DNA of 38,201 nucleotides from Steinernema hermaphroditum (Eukaryota > Nematoda > Chromadorea > Rhabditida > Steinernematidae), in NCBI GenBank assembly GCA_030435675.1, contig JAUCMV010000027.1, forward strand, positions 1-38,201, in the 5' to 3' direction. This document shows, in pieces, positions 16,400 to 26,548 of the stretch. The position numbers and the translations under genes were made by a program. The notes under the pieces are model-generated. The model searched no databases, was not told the origin of the DNA, and worked only from the letters and a program-made list of their open reading frames with translations. The stretch's first letter is position 1. Each line of letters begins with the position of its first letter.

Positions 16400-16495
16400 C
16401 TTTGTTCGTTATGTGGTATGACCTGTCTCTGGTATGGGCTGTCCGTGGTATGAATTTCGTGGTATGGGTTGCCCTGGTATGAGCTGCCCTGACCC
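16400..16495. repeat. Short tandem repeat, TGGTATGGGCTGYCC type
   Basis: Five imperfect units of about 14-17 bp, each starting TGGTATG, from 16413 to 16490. One unit's complement is also attached to the end of dynein fragment I (14935-14955), so the repeat edge is shared by fragments I and II. Confidence 0.7.
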
Positions 16496-17147
16496 CCATC
16501 GCGCGTCTCCGTCAGCTTCGAGACACCCGCCCGAAGTCTGTTCAGGCGTGTGCCGACGCTTTCGCGTTTCTCGCCGAAGATCTTCAGGTAGTTCTCAATG
16601 AAAACCGAGAATCTTGTGGGCGTCTGTGAGTCCGATGGCGCCGACTCGAAGATCTCGCCGAAGGAGACGACGACGTCGTCGAAGATGTCCATTCCCTTCG
16701 ACTTCAGGAGCAGTTTTGGGATCTGAAAAGAGGGAACCGTGCTTTGGGAAATGTTTGCTCTAGTGCAAGGGCATGAATCGAGCGAACCAGGCAGAAAAAC
16801 ATGGCAGGGACAGTCTGAAAAGTGTTTTATTTTTGAAGGGAGCTGGAAGAGGACCGAGACTGTCTCAAATTCAACCGTAAGACGAGACGTTTAAGTCTGT
16901 CTGCTTCGTCCCGAGCGACCGCTCTTCTTCTTATTCTTTCTCCGAACGAACAATTGAAGTGATTTTTGAGACAGTCTGTGAAGTGCAGCCTGCAGCCCTG
17001 TGCTCCCTCACAAAATTATGCACTTTCCAGTGAGAAGAACGAGTAGAGGTCTCGTGTGTATCCCTGCTGCGAAGGGAGGTCCCGCAGCGCGTTGGAGAAC
17101 TGGTCGAACTCCTGAGGGGAAAAGAGACCCGGAACGTCGCCGGAGGA
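16470..17147 (-). pseudogene. Dynein-2 heavy-chain fragment II (inverted)
   Basis: On the minus strand, 17147-17031 is the second half of the AAA4 exon (SSGDVPGLFSPQEFDQF ...). It is joined at about 17030 directly to the late part of the next intron, so the exon with VHQNLHVAII is deleted. The intron then leads to the stalk-base exon (coding from 16722 to about 16496). It is nearly identical to fragment I over 16470-16984 and lies head to head with fragment III. Confidence 0.85.
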
Positions 17148-18199
17148 AAAACGATCTCAAAGCCGTGAGTCCTGCCACGATGACCCAGGACCTTTCTTTT
17201 AGGCGATGCAAACGGCGGCCGTCGAAAACGAAAACGTCGTCTTCGTGATAGAGGACTACCAGGTCCTCTCGGAGTCCTTCCTCGAAATGCTCAACTCGGT
17301 GCTCTCCTCCGGCGACGTTCCGGGTCTCTTTTCCCCTCAGGAGTTCGACCAGTTCGGCAACGCGCTGCGGGACCTCGCCTCGCAGCAGGGATACACACGA
17401 GACCTTTACTCGTTCTTCTCCTACAGTAATCCTCAGTGGAAGTGCGCATCAAGGAGATTCGTTTCAGAAGTACATCAGAATCTGCACGTGGCGATCATCG
17501 CCAACGTCGACAGCGACTGTTTTGTCAAGAATCTGACGGCCAATCCCGCCTTCTACAAGCAGGCGAACGTCCTCTGGAACGAGTCGTGGTCGAAGAGGAC
17601 CCTTGTGCAGGTAAACTATGGAACATAAATGATGTAGCTGAAGTACAGACGATTTATGAAACAATCTGGAAAGTGCATAATTTGTGAAGGAGCACAGGAC
17701 TGCAGGCTACACTGTCTCAAAAATCACTTAAATTGTCCATTCGGAGAAAGAATGAGAGGGAGACCGGTGGCTCAGCACCAGTAGATAGACTCGTCTCGTT
17801 CTACGGTTGTTGAATTCGAGAGAATCTCGGATGTGCACCACCGATCCTCTTCCAGCTGCCTTCAAGAATAAAACACTTTTCAGACTGTCTCTGCCATGTT
17901 TTTCTGCCTGGTTCGCTCGATTCATGCGCTTGCACTAGAGAAAATATTTCCCAAAGCACAGTTCCCTCTGTTTAGATCCCAAAACTGCTCCTCAAATCGA
18001 AGGGAATGGACGTCTCCGACGACATCGTCGTCTCCTTCGGCGAGATCTTCGAGTCGGCGCCGCCGGACTCACAGACGCCCACAAGATTCTCTGTTTTCAT
18101 TGAGAACTACCTGAAGATCTTCGGCGAGAAACGCGAAAGCGTCGGCACACGCCTGAACAGACGGGCGGGTGTCTCGAAGCTGACGGAGACGCGAGACGG
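17148..18199 (+). pseudogene. Dynein-2 heavy-chain fragment III (AAA4 to stalk base)
   Basis: The longest of three fragments of a host gene. Exon tail to 17165 (NDLKA), 37-bp intron, exon 17203-17425 (VVFVIEDYQ ... SSGDVPGLF), 42-bp intron, exon 17468-17610 (VHQNLHVAIIANVDS ... NESWSKRTLVQ), 365-bp intron, exon from 17976 (IPKLLLKSKG ... TPTRF ... AGVSKLTETR). Phases match at each joint. The order and motifs match AAA4 and the start of the stalk in the cytoplasmic dynein-2 heavy chain, the motor for retrograde intraflagellar transport (C. elegans che-3). It breaks off at 18199, and a one-codon deletion gives LNRRAG in place of LNRLRAG. It is a fragment, not the working gene. Confidence 0.88.
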
Positions 18200-18239
18200 C
18201 AAAAAAAGTAAAAAGTAAAAAAAAATAGAATAAAATTAC

Positions 18240-18423
18240 TTTCGAAAATGCTTTTTGAAAACTGTTTCCGGAAACTGTTTCCGGGTGGTCATAGTGCAAA
18301 ACGCAACTATGACCGCGAAACTGTTTCCGCAAACCTGGAAACCGTTTCCGCGCCCCGGAAACAGTTTTCAAGCAAAATCCGGAAACTGTTTCCGGAAACC
18401 GTTTCCGGAACTATGACCGGCCC
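18240..18423. mobile_element. Palindromic TTAA-type MITE
   Basis: A cluster of GGAAACNGTTTCC palindromes (near 18267, 18280, 18318, 18338, 18355, 18380 and 18393) plus the inverted pair GGTCATAGT/ACTATGACC around 18287-18314. The right end is ACTATGACCGGCCC followed by TTAA (18424-18427), the target of piggyBac-type elements and of palindromic TTAA MITEs known in Caenorhabditis. The left end is unclear. Confidence 0.65.
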
Positions 18424-18427
18424 TTAA

Positions 18428-18660
18428 GGTCTCGAGTTCGATTCCCACAGAGAATCTATTATGTTTCGATTTTCCTTCTTTTCACCGAAACTGTACATTA
18501 TTATGTTTCTTGGTGTTTAACAACACCGTTTCTTGTCTTGCATCAAATGTAGCCTAAAAAACCCTTTGCACGAATCCGAACTGGTAACCCAGATTTCACT
18601 TTTGTGGTGAAGCTGTTTTTCGTTCTTTCACGGTCCCCTCTCTTTTGCTAATTACCTCAG
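18428..18660 (+). repeat. SINE-like copy A (tRNA-derived head truncated)
   Basis: It begins GGTCTCGAGTTCGATTCCC (B box region) and continues into a body shared, in inverted orientation, with copy B: CCCTTTGCACGAATCCGAAC, then CTGGTAACCC, then TTTCACTTTTGTGGTG. The MITE at 18423 abuts its head, so the A box is lost. Confidence 0.75.
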
Positions 18661-18770
18661 GACATCAAACCAAAGAAGAATGGCTGGGATGGGTATCGAA
18701 CTCGGCTCCCAAAAACGGCAACCAAGAGACTATCCAGCTCGACCACATAAACAGTTGCCGCTCACCCAGC
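18661..18770 (-). repeat. SINE-like copy C, tRNA-derived head
   Basis: Minus strand: A box TGGTCGAGCTGG (18734-18745) and B box GAGTTCGATACCC (18691-18703), followed by a short body that meets the 3' end of copy A. The acceptor stem does not pair. Confidence 0.6.
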
Positions 18771-18869
18771 AAAGTTGGCTATATTCAATAAAACGCGACT
18801 TTCAGAAGGCATTTACGCGTATATGTGTTTGTATTGGCCAGAATCGAATAGGATCTGTCGTTCTGACAT

Positions 18870-19127
18870 CTTAAACGATAAGGGGAGAAGGGGGAGCGCG
18901 AAAGAATGAAAATCAACTCCACGACAAAGGTGAAATTCGGGTTACCAGTTCCGATTCCTGCAAAGGGTTCCAAACCAATGATCAGTGTTGGTAAACGCCA
19001 GGAGATGTGAAAATATGCTGTTATGGTTAGAAGAAAGAAGATGGAAGCACAATAAAACCTGGTTGGGCTCGAACCCGAGACCGTAGACTGGCGTCTCAGA
19101 GCACTACCCCTCGACCACACGAGCACA
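18870..19127 (-). repeat. SINE-like copy B (complete tRNA-derived head plus body)
   Basis: Minus strand: head with A box TGGTCGAGGGG (19107-19117) and B box GGGTTCGAGCCC (19064-19075). The body of about 180 bp aligns with copy A at roughly 80%. The shared body shows this is a dispersed tRNA-derived retroposon rather than a stray tRNA pseudogene. Confidence 0.75.
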
Positions 19128-19570
19128 ACGTTCGCAATTGCAATTCAATGGCACTAGTATTGAGTGTCGTGAATTTTGGTAACTTCGGGGCCCTGCTTAG
19201 GGTGGATAGCTTCATTTTTGGCACGCGAGTTTTTGTGTGCTCCACTTCTCAGATGCACCTCTACCACCGTGGCAAATATCAGCTCGATCGGCGTGTATCA
19301 CTTGGGAACAGTCCCTTGTCAGCTCTCTTCGGCTATCATACAGGTTCGTTGCCTGTATACTATTTTCAGTTATCTCGTAAGAAGACCCGCGTGGCGCTCC
19401 AGGATAAGGAGAAAGGCGAGGCGAGATATACTACAACATCTTTCTTGTTGGTGCGTCGGAAGATTCGACACCTGCGGCAACTGGCTCTTCGGATTAAGGA
19501 ATCGCGAAACCAGTATATTAGGACGTATCGACAAGGATTCGAACGTCGTAATTACGTAATTAAGTCGTAA
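19128..19570 (+). other. BEL-1 upstream region with LTR/PBS-like junction
   Basis: AAGACCCGCGTGGC at 19382-19395 is followed by GCTCCAGGATAAGG, so TGGCGCTCCAGG could be the tRNA primer-binding site of the BEL element and the sequence before it the end of its LTR. A frame open to 19568-19570 is in phase with gag and encodes a basic helix-like segment (VRRKIRHLRQLALR), perhaps the gag N-terminus cut by one stop. No second copy of this LTR candidate is in the window. Confidence 0.45.
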
Positions 19571-20480
19571 TTACAATCAAAACTAGAGATTGTTTCAAAC
19601 AACATTGAAAAATTAGAAGAAAATTTCAACAAGTTTAATAAAGAACATGAGCGATATTTTAATTCAATTAGTCAAAATGATTCTGAAGACCTGCAAAGAG
19701 CAGAGGAAGATTACGACGAGCATGAAGAAAAGTACAATGAAAGCTTGGAATTACTGAAAAACGGAAGAAATTCGATTACAACGCTCATAGAATTCCTGCA
19801 AAACCGATTACAAAACATGAGCAATTCAACGTTGACTACGACCGCTCAAAATCAGACAAATGGTTCGACAATGAGTCCTTCTGCAAATCACCCTGACCAC
19901 TCAACTCATTACACAGCAAAATCGAGAATAATTCCGCTAAAAATCCCAACCTTCAAAGGAGAAACAATGGAATGGGAAATATTCCATACGCTATTTAAGA
20001 AACAAATTGACTGCAATGAAGAATTAGACGATGTCGAGAAGTTTTCGTACTTATTACAGTTCCTTGAAGATCAACCTAAAGAAATAGTAAGACAATACAC
20101 GCCCTCCAGTGATGGTTACAGAATGGCCTTAATACAACTCGAACAAACCTACGGTAACCATGTTTCGCAGATTCAAAAACTGTGGCAGGAACTAAACAAC
20201 ATAATTTCATGCAGAAACGATCCGACGGAAGAAGAAAAACTGCTTCGAAAGATTACTGCTTTGGGAAGACAACTAGTACACCACGGAGAAAGTGAAAATT
20301 CGCATGGGGTATTACAGCAAATACTGAGCAAATTCTCGGCACGTACACGAAGAAGTGTCTACACGAACCTTGAAACATTAGAGGATTGGACCCTGCAAAC
20401 GATAATAAACAGATTAGAAAAACAAATAAAGACAAATTCGCTGGTCAATACGTACTGCGAAACACATGATTCGAAATTTT
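19571..20480 (+). pseudogene. BEL-1 gag, first copy, 3'-truncated
   Basis: A coiled-coil N-terminal part (EKLEENFNKFNKEHERY ... AEEDYDEHEEKYNES) leads into the conserved Pao/BEL gag core: PLKIPTFKGETMEWEIF, EKFSYLLQFLE, QLEQTYGNH and LRKITALGRQLVH. The frame is open to about 20480, then joins a second gag start (HEEYVDAIEEED). It is therefore a gag without nucleocapsid, protease or RT, followed in tandem by a second, related gag. The A-rich sense strand matches the following BEL-1 sequence. Confidence 0.85.
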
Positions 20481-21563
20481 CTGCACGAAGAGTACGTAGA
20501 CGCCATAGAAGAAGAAGATTCAGTAAATCTCCTAAAAGCAGAAGAAGATTTAGACGAATATGAAGACAAATATAATGAAAGCATAATGCTACTTGAAGGC
20601 GATAAGGAATCCTTGAGCACGCTGATTACACTGCTACAACAGAAAGCGGAATGTCTAAATGATTCCATACAAAACTCGACCAGTCACAGCAGTTTAACGA
20701 GTCTAAAACGAATCAAAGTACGATGCAAGAAGATCATTCGAACAATTACATGAAGACTAAAATCATCCCGTTGAAAATACCGACCTTCGAAGGAAATACA
20801 ATGGAGTGGGAGATATTTCACACACTATTTAAAAAACAAATTGATAAAAACGACAATTTAGATTCAGTAGAAAAATTCTCTTATTTATTACAATTTCTAG
20901 AAGGACAACCGAAAGAGATCGTACGACAATACAACTGTCGCGACAAGCGGTCGCGTCCTTTCAGCGCGTCCGGGATTTCCCGGATTTCAGCAGAATTTGA
21001 ATCCCGCGCCAATTCTGAACCAGACGTCTATGCGCCGAATAACGTGTCTACGAGACGCAGAAGGTTCCGGAACATTATCTAGACAAGACAGTGGGCTGCA
21101 AACAACGAGAGGAGCAGAGTTCATCAGTGTGCGGCTGGAGAGCAGCGATGTTCTTCAGAGTTCCGGAGCGGACTCCCAGTGATCGGTTGAGTGTTGTTGT
21201 GTGTGCCCGCGCGGACCTGTTGTTTTCGGATCGTGTGATCCAAATTCTGTATTTGTTGCTGATTATTGTTGTTACCGTAGCCTGGGTAAATTGTTGTACC
21301 AGCTCGGTTTTGTTGTATTCCTGGAGATCCGTCGGATTCCAGTTAGTGTTGTAAAGGAAGATCGCGCGCCGCGGATCTTTTCCCTGTGTTTTGTCCGGCG
21401 TTGAAACTTGCGAGTTTGCGCCAGTTGCTGTTGCGAGGCTACAGTGTTAGCTCGCGTGTATTAGTGTTGTAGTGGTGATTGCATCACCGTGTGTGGTTGG
21501 AAGTCGCGTGCACAAGGGAATCCCGCGTGGCGACAGTCGCTTACGTACTTTGAAGAAGCAGAG

Positions 21564-22751
21564 TATAGTCGACGCGGAAAATCTTATGCAAAAATCGGGA
21601 ATGGTCCCGCAACGAAAATTTTTGGCGCGAAAAGTGCCTAGCGGTCGATTTACAAGGGGATTTCGGAGTTTCGGCAGAGAATCGTGAAAATCTCGTGCAG
21701 TTTTACGGTTTCGATGAAAAAAAAAACCGTACAACTGTTCTCCAGGCTCTGGCGAGCATTTTGCGCCCTGGATTGTCGGAATTCGCTGCGTTTCCACAGA
21801 TCCTATACGTTTTTACGATAACAGTGTTGTTCCACGCGGAGACTGACCTCAATATTGATCGTTTTTTTAGATATTTTACCTTCAAAATAGCAAAATGAAC
21901 AAGGAAATAACAAGAAAGATCATTAATCGGTTGCATATGAATCCAACTCTTCTTCCGATGAAGAGCGATAAGCCATACCGGCAAATGAACCTGTATGTAG
22001 GTTCAGCAACTCAGTCTCTTTGTTCTGCGCATTTCTATAGAAGCCTCTAATATACGAAGCTGGAATAGATTCACAAGCTTCTCGGGTAAGATTCATCACG
22101 GTGGCGATCTTGTCTTGAAGTACGAGATGGTCTCGCACATAGCGCTTCACTCTAGCGCTTCATAGCGCTTTTAACCCCAGACTTGTTCGATTGGATTTAA
22201 TTCTGCGTGATAAGGGGGGAATCGAACCGGCTTAACCCCATGCGACGCACACATTTCGTCGAAGAATCGTTTGATGAAGTCATGCGCAGAACAAAGAGAC
22301 TGAGTTGCTGAACCTACATACAGGTTCATTTGCCGGTATGGCCTATCGCTCTTCATCGGAAGAAGAGTTGGATTCATATGCAACCGGTTAATGATCGTTC
22401 TTGTTATTTCCTTGTTCATTTTGCTATTTTGAAGGTAAAATATCTAAAAAAACGATCAATATTGAGGTCAGTCTCCGCGTGGAACAACACTGTTATCGTA
22501 AAAACGTATAGGATCTGTGGAAACGCAGCGAATTCCGACAATCCAGGGCGCAAAATGCTCACCAGAGCCTGGAGAACAGTTGTACGGGTTTTTTTTTTCA
22601 TCGAAACCGTAAAACTGCACGAGATTTTCACGATTCTCTGCCGAAACTCCGAAATCCCCTTGTAAATCGACCGCTAGGCACTTTTCGCGCCAAAAATTTT
22701 CGTTGCGGGACCATTCCCGATTTTTGCATAAGATTTTCCGCGTCGACTATA
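21564..22751. mobile_element. Foldback element with 469/470-bp arms, IS630/Tc1-derived
   Basis: 21564-22032 and 22282-22751 are inverted copies, about 98% alike; the longest difference is in an A/T homopolymer. They surround a 249-bp spacer. Outer ends read TATAGTCGACGCGG with TA at both borders, as expected for TA-targeting Tc1/IS630-type elements. The spacer and inner arm on the minus strand encode the C-terminal end of a DDE transposase. Confidence 0.9.
21923..22300 (-). pseudogene. IS630/Tc1-type DDE transposase, C-terminal fragment
   Basis: Minus strand: DFIKRFFDEMCASHGVK and then PPYHAELNPIEQVWG, the block around the third catalytic residue (Glu of LNPIE) in DDE_3-type transposases of the Tc1/IS630 superfamily. 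A short tandem duplication (AAGCGCTATGAAGCGCTAGAGTG near 22145-22170) shifts the frame, after which KRYVRDHLVLQDKIATVMNL continues to a stop at 21923 inside the left arm. The first two catalytic Asp residues are absent. Confidence 0.8.
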
Positions 22752-24288
22752 CGTATTTGGCTGTTTTTGGCGAGCTCTGCGACATAGTGAACTGCGAGTG
22801 CGTGGAATTTAAGGGCGGTCAGAGAGCGAGACTCTATCCGTTTTCCACAACAACCCATCAAAAGAAGGATATACTATGGCTCTTTTTCAACTGGAACAAA
22901 CATATGGGAACAGTATTGCGCAGATTGAGGAGTTGTGGCAAGAATTAAACAACATTTCTCCTTGCAAAAACGAGGTCAAGGAAGAAGAACAATTACTACG
23001 CAAGGTTACCGCTCTGGGAAGGCAGCTAGTCAATTTGGGTGAAAGCGAAACATCAAGAGGATTATTACAACAAATACTAAGCAAATTCTCCATACGTACA
23101 CGAAGAATAATATACACACAACTAGAAACGGCTGAAGATTGGACTTTACAATCGATAATACACCGTTTAGAGAAACTGGTAAAGATGAACACTCTAGTTA
23201 ATACTTATTGTGATACGCATGATTCTAAATACAACGATGGAAGAAACTATAATAAGAACAACCAAAGGAACGATAAAATAACGCAATTCAAAGCTTGTTT
23301 CTACTGTAATAGAAGAAACCATAAATCAGAAGATTGCCGCACAATAAGTACACTGGAAGAAAGAAAACAATTCATCGGTAACAACGGACTTTGTTACAAA
23401 TGTGGAACGTCAGGACACACAGGACGAGAATGCAAAAGCCAGTCGTGTAAGTATTGCAATCAAAACCACCACATTTCAGTATGCTACAAGAAAAACATGG
23501 ATTCCAAAAAAGATAATTATAAACAGTTCGAATCTCACAATAATTGGAAGAACAACATCGGCTCGAAGACTCAGTCATCTTTCCATACAAATCCAAATTT
23601 CAAACAATCTAGCGATAAAACAACGAATGAATCAAGAAATTACAAAAACAGTTCAGCATCAAACCATTTCAATCAAAATACGGCCCAATTCACGTCGGAA
23701 CAAAAACAAATGGATAACAAACAAGAGAAGAGAAATAACGTAGCAAAAGGAGCGCTACCAATCGGGTTCCTGAAAGTACGCAACGAAAAAACCAATGAGA
23801 TTAAGAAAATCAAGTTCATGCTTGACAGCGGAGCTGAATTATCATGCATAAAATCGGAGACGGCGCAAAGATTAGGATTATCGGAAGAAGGTGAGGTACG
23901 AATAACGCTGTTTAATTTCAACAACGAAAAAGGAAAAGAACTAAAATGCAAAAAATCAAATCTGATCATACTGAACACAGATCAGTCTGAATACAAAATT
24001 CCTGTATTACAAATGGAACGATTAGTGAAAGATATAGACACAGTACAAATATCGGATGAAGACAAAAGATTCTACGAAGAAAACGGACTAGAACTATCAG
24101 ACAATTGGGAAGAGATGCATTCGGAAACACGTAAATTCTGTCCAGATCTGATAATCGGTTCAGATCAAATGTGGATTTTACTTAACTACATGTACTGCAC
24201 TAAATTACCTTCAGGTTTAAATCACATCGAATCTAACTTTGGATCTTTCTTATCGCACAGTTTAGGCACAGTACCATCTAGAAAATAA

Positions 24289-26548
24289 GATGTTCATGAG
24301 GAGCTAAATGTACAATCATTTCAATGCAATTACAAAAATCTGTCTATTCACTCCGCTGATTACGAGATGGAAACGTTAAATTATAATACAACAGAATTCA
24401 CAGGATCTTCAAAACAAGAACTACTAAGGACGAATGAAAAAATCGTAGAGAACTTCTACAGAACTACCGAAAAAAGGAAAGACGGATATTATGTAGAGTT
24501 CCCATGGAAGGAGGATATCTCAGAACTATCAAACAACTACCACATGGCACTCAGAAGATTGGATTCAGTGCTAAAATCTTACAGAAATGACGAGTGGATC
24601 ATAAGTCAATACAAGAAAATTTTCGACGACCAATTAGAAGCAGGAATTATTGAAGAAGTAGATTTACAAAAACCCATGCAATGGTTAGTAAGACACTTTT
24701 ACCACACCATCCAGTGATTACACCTAAAAAGGACACGACAAAGGTAAGAATTGTGTTCGATGGTTCTGCAAAAACAAAGGGCAAGAAATCTCTAAACGAA
24801 ATGATGCACGTAGGTTCCATCTCTATCCCCGAAGTTTCGGATATCTTACTACGCTTCCGTACAAAAAGCATAGTACTAATTTCGGATGTTGAGAAAGCAT
24901 TTCTTCAAATACGACTTATGGAATCCCAACGAGATGCTACTTGCTTTTTATGGGTGAAAGATCACAATAAGAACATTACTACGAATAACTTAATCGTATA
25001 TAGGTATACGAGAGTACCGTTCGGAATTACAGCATCTCCATATCTGCTAGCGCAAACTATAGAACTACACCTATTACAAAATACAAGCCCTAAATTAGCA
25101 AAAAACATCCTCAGAAACACATATGTGGACAATGTGATATTGACTTGTGAGAATGATAAAGAAGGACGTCAACTTTACGAAGAAAGTAAGAAAATATTCC
25201 AAGATATAAATATGAATTTAAGAGAGTTTATGTCTAACAGTTTATGTCTGACAAAAATTTACTACAAGAAATCAAAGAGAAAGATCGTTCCATAAATACA
25301 CAACCCAAAATTCTAGGGATACCTTGGGATTCATTGTCGGACAGCTTGATACTAAAATCGAGTGAGAAAAATGAAACAACTACAAATATTACAAAAAGAA
25401 CCGTTAGTCAAATATTAGCTTCTAACTACGACCCACTCGGACTACTAGCACCTTACTTACTTAAGGCGAAACGTTTCGCTCAAGAACTATGGTCTGAAGA
25501 AACAACTTGGGATCGGAAACTGAATAATGCACAAACAGATAAGTGGAATGCAATAATCCAAGAATTACAACTGATCGATTACAAAATACCAAGAGAAATT
25601 ACAAACTCAAAAGGTGTACACTGGATCGTCACGTTTACAGATGCAAATATGCATGTTATGGCTACTTCAATGTATCTATGCTCCACAAATAAGAGTGCAC
25701 TGATAATGTCCAAAACCAAATTACGGCCATTGAAAACAGAAATGACGATTCCTAAAATGGAACTTGCAGCTATTGCAATAGGTGTAAAACTGTCAATCCA
25801 AGGATTTAAGGCACTACAATACAATATCAAGATTACAACAATCACAATTCTCACAGATTCCAGGATTGCGTTAGATTGGATCCAAGCTACAACATGTCCG
25901 ACAAAGGCAGGCATATACGTACAAAATCGTTGGAAAGAAATACACGAAAAAACGATAAAATTGGGAGAAGATGATAAGATGAAGATAGAATATGGTCATG
26001 TAAGAACCGACCAAAACCCGGCTGACATAGCTACAAGAGGGCTGGAAGTTAAACAAACAATGGACACAATGTGGTGGTATGGTCCAGAATTTTTGAAATC
26101 AACTAGAAACATATGGCCAAACGAAGTAAAACTTAGTTTGAAAGAATTAAAACCTGAAAAAGACAACTTCCGCGTAAACAATTGCAAAATACAAGAACTT
26201 CTAAGTGAAAGACCAATACTCAATTGGAAGTACACACTTGATCTACACAAATTCAAAAGAGTGGTAGCATACGTACTACGCTTCATACACAACTTGAAAA
26301 AACCTAAAAATACGACTAATCGAACGAAGCTAGTGAACGAGAACATTTCCAAACTACAAAGTCTAAATACAGAAGAGATAAGCAAAGCAATGACGACGAT
26401 AATTAGAGTACACCAAAACGAAGAAGAGTTGGAAAAAGATGATAACCTACAAAAGAACAAAAATGCTTCAAGGACAAAAATAATATTTGGCGATTACAAG
26501 GACGACTACAAAATAGTGCCATGGAGGAAGATGCAAAACACCCTATAA
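24289..26548 (+). pseudogene. BEL-1 reverse transcriptase and RNase H
   Basis: The RT starts with YYVEFPWKED (24490). The frame changes near 24700, then VITPKKDTTKVRIVFD, SDVEKAFLQI, RVPFGITASPY and the active-site block TYVDNV (about 25119-25136) follow. An 8-nt duplication (TTATGTCT, near 25224-25240) shifts the frame. RNase H then runs with TFTDAN (about 25635), PKMELAAI and LTDSRIALDWI (about 25850), ending NPADIATRG. Another frame change near 26520 leads to the integrase. The order PR-RT-RH-INT and these motifs are those of BEL/Pao. Three frame changes plus the upstream stop make it inactive. Confidence 0.9.

Larger units (their letters stand above)
20936..22849. mobile_element. TG...CA insertion with 5-bp target duplication in BEL-1 gag
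   Basis: It begins TGTCGCGACAAGCGG and ends TTTTCCACA, flanked by ACAAC at 20931-20935 and 22850-22854. Ends of TG...CA with a 5-bp duplication indicate LTR-retrotransposon integration, so it is best read as a solo LTR of about 0.7 kb, itself enlarged by the foldback at 21564-22751. An alternative is a longer remnant: CCCGCGTGGCGAC at 21522 resembles an LTR/PBS junction, but no matching 3' LTR follows. Confidence 0.75.
20481..24288 (+). pseudogene. BEL-1 gag-protease, second copy, interrupted by a 1.9-kb insertion
   Basis: The gag core restarts at about 20485, with a frame change near 20715. It is interrupted at 20935 by the TG...CA insertion and continues from 22855 in the same frame once one ACAAC repeat is discounted. 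Then come three zinc-knuckle blocks (CFYCNRRNHKSEDC, CYKCGTSGHTGREC, CKYCNQNHHISVC; 23300-23490) and the aspartic protease with MLDSGAEL (about 23820). A stop at 24286-24288 separates this part from the RT region in the same frame, so the polyprotein is broken. It would have encoded the virus-like particle shell and protease of a BEL/Pao retrotransposon. Confidence 0.88.

Noticed and set aside
18240..18423. CRISPR-like array
   Set aside because: The repeats are palindromic 13-mers with irregular, near-zero spacing; there is no repeat-spacer structure.
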